64,000 nucleotides of DNA from DASQPR01 sp963836775 (GTDB lineage: Bacteria > Actinomycetota > Actinomycetes > Mycobacteriales > Micromonosporaceae): positions 1,054,001-1,118,000 of the forward strand of contig CAWIKR010000002.1 of assembly GCA_963836775.1 (NCBI GenBank), given 5' to 3'. Under the pieces are notes generated by a model that saw only the letters and a list, made by a program, of their open reading frames with translations, made no database searches and was not told the origin of the DNA. Positions 50,674 through 60,145 of the stretch are shown piece after piece; within the stretch, counting starts at the first letter, position 1; every line of letters begins with the position of its first letter. The translations under genes and the position numbers were made by a program.

Positions 50674-52428
50674 TCAAACCTGCTTTACGTAGGCGTTGTT
50701 GTAGAGCGGGAAGCCACCGAAGACGGATGACAGTGTGATGCCGCCGATCTTCGAGCCGACCAGGTAGTAGCCGTTGGAGTACCAGAGCGGCACCACCGGC
50801 GCGTACTTGGTCATGATGAGCTTGTCCAGCTTGGACCACTCCGGTCCCTGCTGGGCCGCCGGCAGCGCCAGGATCCGCTTGACCTCGGAGTTGACGTCCG
50901 GGGCGTTGAGGTAGCACTCATTGGTGTTGTTGGCCGACTTGATGGTGCTGCCGTCGTAGAGCGGCGGGATCACCGACGAGCCGCTGGGCCAGTCGTAGGA
51001 CCAGTCGTTGAGGTACATGTCCCACTGGTTGGTCGGCTTCTTCTGCTCGGCGCCGATCGAGTCGGCCGACACCTTGCGCAGCGTGATGACGAAGCCGGCC
51101 TTCTCCAGGTTGTTCTTGATCTGCGCGGCGACATCGTCCCCGGAGCCGTCGGCGTTGATCGCGAAGACCAGGTTCGGGTGCTTGCCGGCGAGCAGTTCCT
51201 TGGCCTTGTCGATGTTGCCGGTGTCGCCGGCCGGGTAGGCGTCGTAGCCCTCGTAACCAAGAGCCTGCTTGGGCAGCAGGGTCGTGGCCGGCGTGGCCTG
51301 GGTCGGGCCGCCCACGACCTTGATCAGGTCCTGGCGGTCGATCGCGTAGTTCAGCGCCTGGCGAACCGACAGGTCGGTCACCCGGTTGTTGTTGATGTCG
51401 ATCCGCTCGGTGTCGGCGGTGGCGATCTCCAGCTTGCGGCTGGCCAGGCTGGCGTCACCCTCGACCTTGTTGATCAGCGAGGCGTCCACGCCGCTCAGGC
51501 CGATCGCGGTGTCCGCGCCGTTGGTGTCGCTGATCAGCAGGTTGGTCTGTGCGACGGGATCCTTGCCGATGTTGACGACGTAGGAGTCCGGGTAGTTGTG
51601 CCGGACCGCGTCGGTGTTCGGTTCGTAGTTCGGGTTCCGGTCGAAGTTCAGCGACTGGCCCACGGTGTACGACGCGATCTTGTACGGGCCCGAGGCGACC
51701 GGGTGCTTGTCGTAGTCGACGCCGGTGTCCTTGGCGGACGGCACCGGAGCGGTCTCCGGCAGCGACGCGGCGAACGGCAGGTCGCAGTGCGGCTCCTGGA
51801 ACTGCATCTGCAGGGTGTGGTCGTCCGGCACGGTCAGGCCCGGCGGTAGCGACGTCTTATTGGTCTTGAAGTCCCAGACCTTGTCGAACGCGTCGGCGTT
51901 GGCCAGCCACTGCTGGATGTAGAGCGGACCGCTGTTGAGGTCCAGATCGAACGAGCGGGCGATGCCGTAGGCGATGTCGTGCGCGGTGATCGGCGAACCG
52001 TCCTCGAACTTCAGACCCTGCTTGATCGGGAACTTCCAGGTCTTGCAGTCCTTGTTGACGTCGATGCCGGGCACGGTCGCGGTGTCGCCGACCAGCGTCT
52101 CGGTGCCGTCCGCGTTGACCTTCCAGTTGGTCAGCGGGCGCAGGAACAGTTGGCCCACGGTGAGACCGGCGAAGGTGTAGATGCGCGCCGGGTCCAGGTG
52201 CGAGATGTCGAACTGCCGGTAGAGCGTGATGCTGCCGCCCTTGCTTGCGCCCTGGATCGGGGCGGCCGGTCCCAGCGAGTCTTTGGGATCGGTGGCGATG
52301 GCGCCCACCTGCTCGGTCTTGACGTTGCCGCCCTTATTGGCGGAGTCGCCGGTGTTCTTGGAGCACGCGGTCAGAGCGGCGGCAAGGATCGCCGCGGTGC
52401 CCACCACCGCTACTAATTTGGAGCGCAT
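50674..52428 (-). CDS. dipeptide/oligopeptide ABC transporter substrate-binding lipoprotein
   Basis: This 584-residue SBP_bac_5 protein has a lipoprotein signal peptide ending LTAC (lipidated Cys at residue 22). The mature part contains DISHLDPARIYTFAG, WKFPIKQGLKFEDGSPITAHDIAYG and VRQALNYAIDRQDLIK, all typical of DppA/OppA. It would capture peptides outside the membrane for the permease-ATPase genes upstream. It is the last gene of the dppDFCB-A-like operon, and a 179-bp gap with its own inverted repeat suggests extra expression control. Confidence 0.92.
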   Translation of the reverse strand: MRSKLVAVVGTAAILAAALTACSKNTGDSANKGGNVKTEQVGAIATDPKDSLGPAAPIQGASKGGSITLYRQFDISHLDPARIYTFAGLTVGQLFLRPLTNWKVNADGTETLVGDTATVPGIDVNKDCKTWKFPIKQGLKFEDGSPITAHDIAYGIARSFDLDLNSGPLYIQQWLANADAFDKVWDFKTNKTSLPPGLTVPDDHTLQMQFQEPHCDLPFAASLPETAPVPSAKDTGVDYDKHPVASGPYKIASYTVGQSLNFDRNPNYEPNTDAVRHNYPDSYVVNIGKDPVAQTNLLISDTNGADTAIGLSGVDASLINKVEGDASLASRKLEIATADTERIDINNNRVTDLSVRQALNYAIDRQDLIKVVGGPTQATPATTLLPKQALGYEGYDAYPAGDTGNIDKAKELLAGKHPNLVFAINADGSGDDVAAQIKNNLEKAGFVITLRKVSADSIGAEQKKPTNQWDMYLNDWSYDWPSGSSVIPPLYDGSTIKSANNTNECYLNAPDVNSEVKRILALPAAQQGPEWSKLDKLIMTKYAPVVPLWYSNGYYLVGSKIGGITLSSVFGGFPLYNNAYVKQV

Positions 52429-52542
52429 TTCTTCCAGCCTCCCTGGAGGGTTGGATTCACCGGGGTCGCTGCGAGGGGCCGCAGCTATTCAGAAGTCAGG
52501 AGTACGAGCTTTGCACGTCGCCTCGTCGGCGGCCGCCTGTAG

Positions 52543-52580
52543 GAAACTTACGATGATGGTGGCAGACGGCGATAAGTTTC
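52543..52580. promoter_or_regulatory. widely spaced inverted repeat upstream of the binding-protein gene
   Basis: GAAACTTA (52543-52550) and TAAGTTTC (52573-52580) are perfect 8-bp arms 30 bp apart centre to centre (about three helical turns). They lie in the gap between the permease and the binding-protein gene. The element may be an operator or an mRNA structure. Confidence 0.45.
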
Positions 52581-52607
52581 GCCAGACCCGGATGGATGAA
52601 GCCCGCC

Positions 52608-53594
52608 TCAGGCCAGCCGAACCCGTGGGTCGATGACCGAATACAAGACGTCTACCAGCAGATTCGCGATCACGATCACGAGTGCTGAGAAGAGCACGAT
52701 GGCCATCGTGGTGCCGTAATCGGCTTGATGGACGGCATAGACCGCGGTCTTGCCGAGACCGTTCAAGCCGAAGGTCCACTCGGTGATGATGGTGCCGCCG
52801 AGGGTCGCGCCGAGATCCAGTCCGAAGATCGTGATGACCGGCGCGATCGCGGCCCGTAACGCATGCCGGAAGTAGATCGCCCGCTTGCTGACGCCCTTGG
52901 CCCGCGCCGTGCGGATGTAGTCCTCGGACAGCGTCTCGATCATCTGCGCCCGGGACAGCCGGGCATAGATGGCCGAGAACAGGAACGCGAGGGTGATCCA
53001 TGGCAGCACGAGACCCTGCGCCCACTTCGCCGGATTGTCGAATATAGAGGTGTAGGACGGGAACGGCAGGATGTGCGTCTGATAGACGAACACCCAGAGC
53101 AGCACCAGACCGACGAAATACAGCTGGACGCTGGCACCGACCAGGCTGAAGCCGATCGAAGCCCGGTCCACCCAGGTATTTCGTCTCAGTGCTGAGATCA
53201 TGCCCAGACTGATGCCGAGCAATAACCAGAGCGCCGCGGCCGGCAGCACGATGCTGAAGGTGACCGGCATGACCCGGCCGAGCGTCGTCGTCACATGCTC
53301 GTTCAGCACGATCGACCAGCCCAGGCACGGTGCGCTGCAGTGACCGCCCTGGCTGCTGCCGAGGTCACGGCCGACGAAGATGCCCTTCATGTATTCGCCG
53401 TACTGAACCACCAACGGCTTGTCGAAGCCGTACACGTGCCGGAACTCGGCGGCCCGCTCGGGCGTGCAGATCTTGCCGCACACCGCTTCCACCGGGTCGT
53501 GCGGGAGCGCGAACAGCATGCCGAAGGTGACCACGCTGGTGGCGAGCAGCGTCAGAACGCCGAGCAGCAGGCGCTTGATGACGAAGCGGAGCAT
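52608..53594 (-). CDS. ABC transporter permease, DppB/OppB type
   Basis: This 328-residue permease has about six helices and the BPD transport EAA loop in RAKGVSKRAIYFRHALRAAI. A larger than usual extracytoplasmic segment after helix 1 contains two cysteines (VCGKICTPE) and another pair in GGHCSAPCLGW, which may form disulfides. It pairs with the DppC-type permease encoded 11 bp upstream. Confidence 0.92.
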   Translation of the reverse strand: MLRFVIKRLLLGVLTLLATSVVTFGMLFALPHDPVEAVCGKICTPERAAEFRHVYGFDKPLVVQYGEYMKGIFVGRDLGSSQGGHCSAPCLGWSIVLNEHVTTTLGRVMPVTFSIVLPAAALWLLLGISLGMISALRRNTWVDRASIGFSLVGASVQLYFVGLVLLWVFVYQTHILPFPSYTSIFDNPAKWAQGLVLPWITLAFLFSAIYARLSRAQMIETLSEDYIRTARAKGVSKRAIYFRHALRAAIAPVITIFGLDLGATLGGTIITEWTFGLNGLGKTAVYAVHQADYGTTMAIVLFSALVIVIANLLVDVLYSVIDPRVRLA

Positions 53595-53605
53595 CGCAGG
53601 CCGTC

Positions 53606-54643
53606 CTATCGGGTGGACTTGGGGTCCAGCGCGTCACGCACCGAGTCGCCCAAGAGGTTGAAGGCCAACACGAGGAACAGCAGCCCGATGCCTGGGAACA
53701 GCGCGTACGCGGGATCGACCTGCAGATAGTCGGTGCTGCGGAAGATCATCCGGCCGAAGTCCGGCACATCCGGGCCGAGACCGATGCCGAGGAACGCAAG
53801 CGCGGCCTCGCTGGTGATGTAGGACGGCACCGCGAGCGAGAACGACACCAGGATCGGCGCCCACAGGTTCGGCAGCAGCTGCTTGAACAGGATGTGCGAA
53901 GTGGACGCGCCGCTGGCTCGGGCGGCATCGACGAATTCCCGCTCGCGCAACGACACCACCTGGCCGCGGACCAGCCGGGCCGTGCCCAGCCAGCCGAACA
54001 CCGTGAAGATGGCGACGATGATGCCGATCTCGAACGGCGTCGAGATCGCTTGCCGCTGGGTGAAGAAGGTGTCCTCGACCAGCGGGATCACCGCGATGGC
54101 GAAGAGCAGGAACGGCAGCGCCAGCAGGAAGTCGATGACCCAGCCGATGGTCTTGTCGCGCCAGCCGCCGAGATAGCCGGCTGTGATGCCGACGACCACA
54201 CCGATGCTGGTCGAGATCAGCGCCGCGAAGAACGCGATCAGCAGTGACGTCCGGACGCCGTAGACCAGCCGGATGAAGATGTCGTAGCCGCTCTGGGGTT
54301 CCAGGCCGAGCCAGTGGCTGCCGGCGACGCCGCCCAGATATCCCAGCGGCATCCCGCTGGCGTCGGTCAGGTCCTGGTAACGGTCGTTCGGCCCGGAGCC
54401 GTAGAGCTTTGCGATCAGCGGCGCCGCCACCGCCAGAAGCAGGAATGCCGCCACCGTGATGGCGCTGATCCGGGCGGTCCGGTCGCGCCGCAACCGGATC
54501 AGTGCCAGCTGCCCGGGCGAGCGGCCATGGAGCGGCGTTCCGTCACCGAGCGATCGGGCTTCCGCGGCGAGCGTCGCGGCGTCGTCGGTCAGGACACCAC
54601 CGATGGCGTCCACGCCGGCCGACCCGGAGGATGTGGCGGTCAT
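53606..54643 (-). CDS. ABC transporter permease, DppC/OppC type
   Basis: This 345-residue permease has the N-terminal OppC cap (SPGQLALIRLRRDRTARIS), six helices and the EAA loop DAARASGASTSHILFKQLLPN. An extracytoplasmic segment (KLYGSGPNDRYQDLTD) follows helix 1. Its ATG overlaps the stop of the upstream ATPase gene by 4 bp (ATGA), so it is translated as part of the operon. Confidence 0.92.
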   Translation of the reverse strand: MTATSSGSAGVDAIGGVLTDDAATLAAEARSLGDGTPLHGRSPGQLALIRLRRDRTARISAITVAAFLLLAVAAPLIAKLYGSGPNDRYQDLTDASGMPLGYLGGVAGSHWLGLEPQSGYDIFIRLVYGVRTSLLIAFFAALISTSIGVVVGITAGYLGGWRDKTIGWVIDFLLALPFLLFAIAVIPLVEDTFFTQRQAISTPFEIGIIVAIFTVFGWLGTARLVRGQVVSLREREFVDAARASGASTSHILFKQLLPNLWAPILVSFSLAVPSYITSEAALAFLGIGLGPDVPDFGRMIFRSTDYLQVDPAYALFPGIGLLFLVLAFNLLGDSVRDALDPKSTR

Positions 54644-55692
54644 AGCGTCACCTCGCTGGCTTGTGCATCACGGGGCGCGATCGGGATTTGCTGTGCTTGC
54701 ACCGGCACCCCGGCCGGCAGCGGGCCGGTCTCCGGGAAGTGACAGGCCACCTGCTGGCCGGTGCCGGTCACCGCCAGCAGCGGCTCGACCTCGGCGCACT
54801 TGACCTGTGCCTTCCAGCACCGGGTGCGGAACCGGCAGCCGGACGGCGGGTTGATCGGGGTCGGCACGTCACCGGTCAACCGGATCCGGCTGCGCCGCTG
54901 CTCGGGATCCACGTCCGGCACCGCCGAGAGCAGCGCCCGGGTGTAGGGGTGTGCCGGGTTCTCGTAGATCTGGGTCCGGTCCCCAAACTCCACCACCTTG
55001 CCGAGATACATCACCGCGATCCGTCGGCTGAAGTGCCGGACCACGGCCAGATCGTGGGCGATGAAAAGGAACGCGAGATTGAAGTCCTTCTGCAACTGGC
55101 GCAGCAGGTTCATGATCTGGGCCTGGATCGACACGTCCAGGGCCGAGACCGGTTCGTCGGCGATGATCAGTTTCGGCTTCAGGGCCAGCGCGCGGGCGAT
55201 GCCGATGCGCTGCCGCTGACCGCCGGAGAACTCGTGCGGATAGCGGTTGTAGTGCTCCGGGTTGAGGCCGACGATCTCCAGCAACTCCTGCACCCGGGCC
55301 TTCACACCACCGGCCGGCTTGGCGCCGCTGACCTCGATCGGCATACCGACGATCGCTCCGACCGTCTGCCGCGGGTTCAGGGACGCGTACGGGTCCTGGA
55401 AGATGATCTGCAGGTCCTGCCGGAGCGGCTTCATCGCCTTCGGACCGAGGCGGGTGATGTCCCGTCCGTCGAAGACGATCTTCCCGCCGGTCGGCTCCAT
55501 CAAGCGGACGACGACCCGCCCGGTCGTGGTCTTGCCGCAGCCGGACTCGCCGACCAAGCCGACGGTCTCGCCGGGAGCCACGGTCAGGTCGACGCCGTCG
55601 ACCGCACGCACCACGTCCCTGGAGCGGAAGCCACCGCCGCGCACCGGGAAGTGCTTGGTCAGCCCCTCGACGACGAGCAACGGTTCGGTCAT
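54640..55692 (-). CDS. ABC transporter ATP-binding protein, DppF/OppF type
   Basis: This 350-residue ATPase has Walker A GESGCGKTT, the signature FSGGQRQRIGIARAL, Walker B LIIADEPVSALD and the OppF C-terminal zone with an Fe-S-like cysteine set (GCRFRTRCWKAQVKC). It energises peptide uptake with the DppD-type partner. The ATG at 55692 overlaps the partner's stop (ATGA). Confidence 0.93.
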   Translation of the reverse strand: MTEPLLVVEGLTKHFPVRGGGFRSRDVVRAVDGVDLTVAPGETVGLVGESGCGKTTTGRVVVRLMEPTGGKIVFDGRDITRLGPKAMKPLRQDLQIIFQDPYASLNPRQTVGAIVGMPIEVSGAKPAGGVKARVQELLEIVGLNPEHYNRYPHEFSGGQRQRIGIARALALKPKLIIADEPVSALDVSIQAQIMNLLRQLQKDFNLAFLFIAHDLAVVRHFSRRIAVMYLGKVVEFGDRTQIYENPAHPYTRALLSAVPDVDPEQRRSRIRLTGDVPTPINPPSGCRFRTRCWKAQVKCAEVEPLLAVTGTGQQVACHFPETGPLPAGVPVQAQQIPIAPRDAQASEVTL

Positions 55693-56750
55693 GACGCCAC
55701 CTTCGCCGAAAGTTCCGCCGGCGCCGGTGCCGAAACGCCCGCCGCGCGCAGCGTGACGCGGGTCGGTTCGGGCAGGTGGCAGGCGACCGAGTGGCCGGGC
55801 TCGGCGGTCGCCTCCAGGTTGGGCACATCGGTCATGCATGGGCTGTCCGGTCCCAGGTGGAATGCGCACCGGGGATGGAACGGACAGCCGGACGGCCGGT
55901 TGATCAGGCTCGGCGGGCTGCCGCTGATCGGCGTGAGGTCGGCGTCCGGGTCGTCGCGCAAGGTCGGGACCGACGACATCAGCCCGACCGTGTAGGGATG
56001 CTGGGGCGTGCGCAGCACGGTGGTCACTGGCCCGGTCTCGGCGGCACGTCCCGCATACATCACCAGCAGGTCGTGTGCCACCTGGCTGACCACGCCGAGG
56101 TCGTGGGTGATCAGGATGATCGCCGAGTTGAACTCGCGCTGCAGGTCGGCGAGCAGATCCAGGATCTGTGCCTGCACGGTGACGTCGAGCGCCGTGGTCG
56201 GTTCGTCGGCGATGATCAGGTCTGGGTTGTTGACCAGCGCCATCGCGATCATCGCGCGCTGTCGCATGCCTCCGGAGAACTCGTGCGGATATTGGTCCAC
56301 CCGCTTGTTCGGCTGCGGGATCCCGACCCGGTCCAGCATTTCGATCGCCCGGACCCGGGCCTGCGCCTTGGTGGCCTTGTGGTGAACGCGGTAGGCCTCG
56401 ACGATCTGGCTGCCCACTGTGTAATACGGGTGCATCGCCGACAGCGGGTCCTGGAAGATCATCGCCATGTCGCGACCGCGGAGTTTTTGCAGCTCAGCCT
56501 CGGTCATGGCAACGACATCACGACCGCCGACGAGGATCTGGCCGGTGATGTCGGTGCGCTTCGGGTTGTGCAATCCAAGGATTGCCATCGAAGCGACACT
56601 CTTTCCGGAGCCAGATTCGCCTACGATGCCTAGTGTCCGTCCTCGCTCGACCGCGAACGACACACCGTCGACCGCTTTGACGACACCGTCTTCGGTGCGA
56701 AAGCGGACCTTTAGGTCGTTCACTTCGAGGTATGGCTTGCGATCCGTCAT
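55689..56750 (-). CDS. ABC transporter ATP-binding protein, DppD/OppD type
   Basis: This 353-residue ATPase has Walker A GESGSGKSV, signature FSGGMRQRAMIAMAL, Walker B LIIADEPTTALD and the C-terminal oligopeptide/dipeptide extension with GCPFHPRCAFHLG. It is the first gene of the minus-strand peptide-uptake operon (D-F-C-B-A order). The ATG at 56750 is where homology begins. The 194 bp to the divergent tldD gene contains an AT-rich promoter-like stretch (GAAAATAATCC). Confidence 0.93.
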   Translation of the reverse strand: MTDRKPYLEVNDLKVRFRTEDGVVKAVDGVSFAVERGRTLGIVGESGSGKSVASMAILGLHNPKRTDITGQILVGGRDVVAMTEAELQKLRGRDMAMIFQDPLSAMHPYYTVGSQIVEAYRVHHKATKAQARVRAIEMLDRVGIPQPNKRVDQYPHEFSGGMRQRAMIAMALVNNPDLIIADEPTTALDVTVQAQILDLLADLQREFNSAIILITHDLGVVSQVAHDLLVMYAGRAAETGPVTTVLRTPQHPYTVGLMSSVPTLRDDPDADLTPISGSPPSLINRPSGCPFHPRCAFHLGPDSPCMTDVPNLEATAEPGHSVACHLPEPTRVTLRAAGVSAPAPAELSAKVAS

Positions 56751-56931
56751 GGCGAAAATCTTCTTCACGTGAGCAGGTTGCACCGAAAATAATCCACATG
56801 GAGCATGCGGGGCAAGACCCTCCAGATGCCCATTTACAAGCGGTTGTCTCCGTGTGGAGTGAGGTGCGGATACCCCTGTGGGCACCCTTGCTTTGCCGGT
56901 CCGCGCCTCGATCGTGGCCAGCTCGGCGGCA

Positions 56932-56937
56932 TAGGGT
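56932..56937 (+). promoter_or_regulatory. -10 element for leaderless tldD
   Basis: TAGGGT fits TANNNT and ends exactly 7 nt before the ATG at 56945. Confidence 0.6.
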
Positions 56938-56944
56938 CGAGGCC

Positions 56945-58381
56945 ATGACTGAATTCGACGCGGCCACCGTGGCAGTCGAAGCGGCAATCGCCGCCGGCGC
57001 CCGGTATGCAGACGCCCGCGTGATGCATCGACGACTTGAATCGATGTCCGCGCGCAATGGAGAAATAGAAGACGTCGACCAGGGCGAAGATCTGGGCCTC
57101 GGGGTCCGCGCCCTGGTCGGATCGGGCTGGGGCTTCTACGCCGTCGCCGACCTGAGCGACGCCGCCGCCCGGATGGCCGGCAGCACCGCGGCCGCCATCG
57201 CCAAGGCCAGCGCACAGGTGCCCGGTCCGGAAGCCGAGCTGCTGCGGGCCGAGCCGGTGGTGGCCTCGTGGTCCTCCGACTGCGTGGTCGACCCGCTGTC
57301 GGTGGGCCTGTCCGACAAGGGCGACCTGCTGGTCTCGGTGACCGGTGACATGTTCAAGGCCGGTGGCGACCAGTCCACCGCGCTCTACCAGATCTGGGAC
57401 ACCCGCAAGTGGTTCGTCTCGTCCGAGGGCTCCCGCATCGACCAGCACATCCGGGAGTGCGGTGGCGGCATCTCGACCACCGTCATCGGTGACGGCGAGA
57501 CGCAGCGCCGGTCGTACCCGTCCTACCGGGGGCAGTACGGCACCCGGGGCTGGGAGCTGATGAACGAGCTGGACATCGCGGCCCACGGCGGCCGGGTGGT
57601 GGACGAGGCGCGGGCGCTGCTGACAGCGCCGCTGTGCCCGGCCGGCGAGACCACCCTGATCCTCGGCGGCGAGCAGATGGCGCTGCAGATCCACGAGTCC
57701 GTCGGCCACGCCATCGAGCTGGACCGGATCCTCGGCTGGGAGGCCGCCTACGCCGGCACCAGCTGGCTGGACCTGGCTCAGCTGGGCTCGCTGCGCTACG
57801 GCTCGGACCTGATGAACATCACCATCGACCCGCGGATCCCGGGCGCGCTGGGATCGTTCGGATTCGACGACGAGGGCACCCCGGCGGCCAAGCGCGACGC
57901 CGTCCGCAACGGCATCTGGGTGGGCGTGCTGTCCGGCCGGGACTCGGCGGCGGTGGCCGGCCTCAACTACGGCGGCAGCGTCCGCTCCGACGGCTGGGCG
58001 CGGTTGCCGATGGTCCGGATGACCAACGTCGGTCTGGAGCCGGGACCGCACACGCTGGACGAGATGGTCGCGTCGACCGACGACGGCATCATGATGGACT
58101 TCAACCGGTCCTGGTCGATCGACGACAAGCGGCTGAACTTCCAGTTCGGCTGCGAGATCGGCTGGGAGATCAAGAACGGCAAGCGCGGGCGGATGCTGCG
58201 CAATCCCACCTACACCGGCATCGGCCCGAAGTTCTGGCAGTCCATGGACATGCTGTCCTCGGAGACCGTCGCGTGGGGCACGCCCAATTGCGGCAAGGGC
58301 CAGCCGGGGCAGGTCGGCCATACCGGGCACCCGGCGGCGCCGGCCCGATTCACCAACGTCCGAGTGGGGGTGCGCGGCTGA
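56945..58381 (+). CDS. tldD: TldD-family metalloprotease
   Basis: This 478-residue protein has the metal-binding helix HESVGH (about residues 240-245), with a C-terminal ligand cysteine likely in WGTPNCGKGQ. TldD/PmbA heterodimers degrade unfolded peptides and mature certain RiPPs. The start is the ATG at 56945, supported by TAGGGT at 7-nt spacing; the longer open frame is not coding. It overlaps pmbA by 1 bp (TGATG), indicating coupled expression. Confidence 0.92.
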   Translation: MTEFDAATVAVEAAIAAGARYADARVMHRRLESMSARNGEIEDVDQGEDLGLGVRALVGSGWGFYAVADLSDAAARMAGSTAAAIAKASAQVPGPEAELLRAEPVVASWSSDCVVDPLSVGLSDKGDLLVSVTGDMFKAGGDQSTALYQIWDTRKWFVSSEGSRIDQHIRECGGGISTTVIGDGETQRRSYPSYRGQYGTRGWELMNELDIAAHGGRVVDEARALLTAPLCPAGETTLILGGEQMALQIHESVGHAIELDRILGWEAAYAGTSWLDLAQLGSLRYGSDLMNITIDPRIPGALGSFGFDDEGTPAAKRDAVRNGIWVGVLSGRDSAAVAGLNYGGSVRSDGWARLPMVRMTNVGLEPGPHTLDEMVASTDDGIMMDFNRSWSIDDKRLNFQFGCEIGWEIKNGKRGRMLRNPTYTGIGPKFWQSMDMLSSETVAWGTPNCGKGQPGQVGHTGHPAAPARFTNVRVGVRG

Positions 58382-59766
58382 TGACCGAGATGTTGGACAT
58401 CGCGTCACAGATCATCGACCTGGTTCGTGCCCAGGCTCCGGCGGCCGAGGCCGAGGTCCTCGCCGAGCTGGACACGCTGGCACTGACCCGGTTCGCCAAT
58501 TCGATGATCCATCAGAATGTCGCCGAGTCGACGCCGCACGTGTCACTGCGGCTCCACCTCGACGGCCGGACTGGCGCCGGATCGTCGACGTTGACCAGCC
58601 CAGAGGCGCTGGCGGCGCTGGTGGACCGGACCATAGCGGCGACCCGGCTGTCGCCGGTAGACCCGACCTGGCCCGGACTGGCGCCGGCCGCGCCGGTGCT
58701 GAGCAGCGGCACTGTCGACCCGGCGGTCGCGGCCGCGACTCCGGAGGATCGGGCCGCGCTGGTGCGCGCGTTCGTAGACGCGGCCGGTGGCCTCACCGCC
58801 GCCGGTTACAGCCGCACGCGTCTGGTCGAAGGAGCGTTCGCCAATTCGGCCGGCCAGTCGGTCTCCGGTGCGACCACCGAGATCGCCATGGACGGCATCG
58901 CCCGGACCGCGTCGTCGGACGGGGCGGCCCGGCTGGCCAGCGCCTATCTCAAGGACATCGACGGAGCGGTGCTCGGAGCCCGCGCGGCGGCCAAGGCTCG
59001 CGCCGCCGATGGGGCGATCGAGTTGCCGCCGGGACAGTACGAAGTCGTCCTCGAGCCGACCGCCGTCAGCGATGTGCTCAGCTGCCTGGTGATGTTCGGC
59101 TTCGACGGCAAGGCGGTCAACGAGAAGCGCTCGTTCCTGGCGCCCGGCGAGGCGCAGTTCGACCCGTCGATCACCATCGTCGATGACGCCGTCAGCCCCG
59201 GCATCTGCGGTTTCGCGTTCGACTCCGAAGGCACGCCGAAGGCGCGTACGCCGATTGTCACCAAGGGCGTGACCGACGGTCCGGTGCACGACCGGCGCAC
59301 CGCGGCGGTCGCCGGCACCACGTCGACCGGTCACGCCAGCGCCGAATCCCGAGGCTGGGTGGACGCGGTCGCCGGCAACGCGGTGATCGAGCCGACCGGT
59401 GCCGGTGCCCCGATCACCGAGGTCGACGGCCCGGCCGCCGACTCCGCGGTGGCGGCGTTGGTCGCCGGCGTGACCCGCGGCGTGCTGGTGACCGATCACT
59501 GGTACACCCGAGTGCTGGACCCGCGGACGCTGGTGATGACCGGCCTGACCCGCAACGGCGTGTGGCTGATCGAGAACGGCCAGGTCACCCAGCCGCTGCG
59601 CAACTTCCGGTTCACCCAGTCCTACCCGCAGGCGCTGGCTCCGGGCGCGGTGCTCGGCATCGGCTCGCACGCGGTGACCCTGCCGTACCCCTACGGCCGG
59701 ATCTCGCTGCGAGTCCCGGCGCTGCACCTGGCCAGCTGGAACTTCACCGGCGGCGCGTCCGGCTGA
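58381..59766 (+). CDS. pmbA: PmbA/TldE-family protein
   Basis: This 461-residue partner of TldD lacks the HExxxH motif, as expected for the regulatory TldE/PmbA subunit. Conserved zones include GAFANSAGQSVSGATTE, GFAFDSEGTPKA and the C-terminal VLGIGSHAVTLPYPYG. No RiPP precursor is adjacent, so a general proteolytic role is most likely. A hairpin terminator follows. Confidence 0.92.
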   Translation: MTEMLDIASQIIDLVRAQAPAAEAEVLAELDTLALTRFANSMIHQNVAESTPHVSLRLHLDGRTGAGSSTLTSPEALAALVDRTIAATRLSPVDPTWPGLAPAAPVLSSGTVDPAVAAATPEDRAALVRAFVDAAGGLTAAGYSRTRLVEGAFANSAGQSVSGATTEIAMDGIARTASSDGAARLASAYLKDIDGAVLGARAAAKARAADGAIELPPGQYEVVLEPTAVSDVLSCLVMFGFDGKAVNEKRSFLAPGEAQFDPSITIVDDAVSPGICGFAFDSEGTPKARTPIVTKGVTDGPVHDRRTAAVAGTTSTGHASAESRGWVDAVAGNAVIEPTGAGAPITEVDGPAADSAVAALVAGVTRGVLVTDHWYTRVLDPRTLVMTGLTRNGVWLIENGQVTQPLRNFRFTQSYPQALAPGAVLGIGSHAVTLPYPYGRISLRVPALHLASWNFTGGASG

Positions 59767-59826
59767 TCGACCGGTCCAGGGCCCGGCCGCCGGTTCGGCC
59801 GGTCCCGGATCCGCGTACCAGCAAAT

Positions 59827-59862
59827 CTGGGCCCTGGGGAGCAACCGCTCTCCAGGGCCCAG
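59827..59862 (+). terminator. hairpin terminator after pmbA
   Basis: CTGGGCCCTGG and CCAGGGCCCAG form an 11-bp perfect stem around a 14-nt loop, 60 bp beyond the pmbA stop. Confidence 0.75.
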
Positions 59863-60145
59863 CCGCGTGCTCAGATCGCGCATTGGATCATTAATTCCGA
59901 GTGAAGTTGTGCACACTAGCGCCGGAATGTGACGTCACGACTTTGCGGAACGCGCCCCAAGCGCGAGGATCTCGACCGGTGCCATAGCTACGCCAAAGCC
60001 CGGCGTAACGTGTGCACCGATCATTTGCACCTTTTCTTCGACCGCCAGTGGCGATCGACCGCCGGCGGCCAACAGCCGCCATGGTGATCAATCGCCCGGC
60101 GATCAATAACGGAATCAGCTGACCCGTCAGGGAGCGAAGACGAAG
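59863..60145 (+). promoter_or_regulatory. sdh operon upstream region
   Basis: The gap of 379 bp between pmbA and sdhC holds the terminator above and then no gene. It contains an AT-rich CATTAATTCCGAG at 59889-59901, the 10-bp palindrome GTGACGTCAC at 59929-59938, two TGTGCAC words (near 59908 and 60008) and TAACGT at 60005-60010, a possible -10. CRP- or Rex-like control cannot be decided from sequence. Confidence 0.45.

Noticed and set aside
59929..59938. CRP operator upstream of sdhC
   Set aside because: GTGACGTCAC lacks the 6-bp spacer of TGTGA-N6-TCACA; I report only the palindrome.
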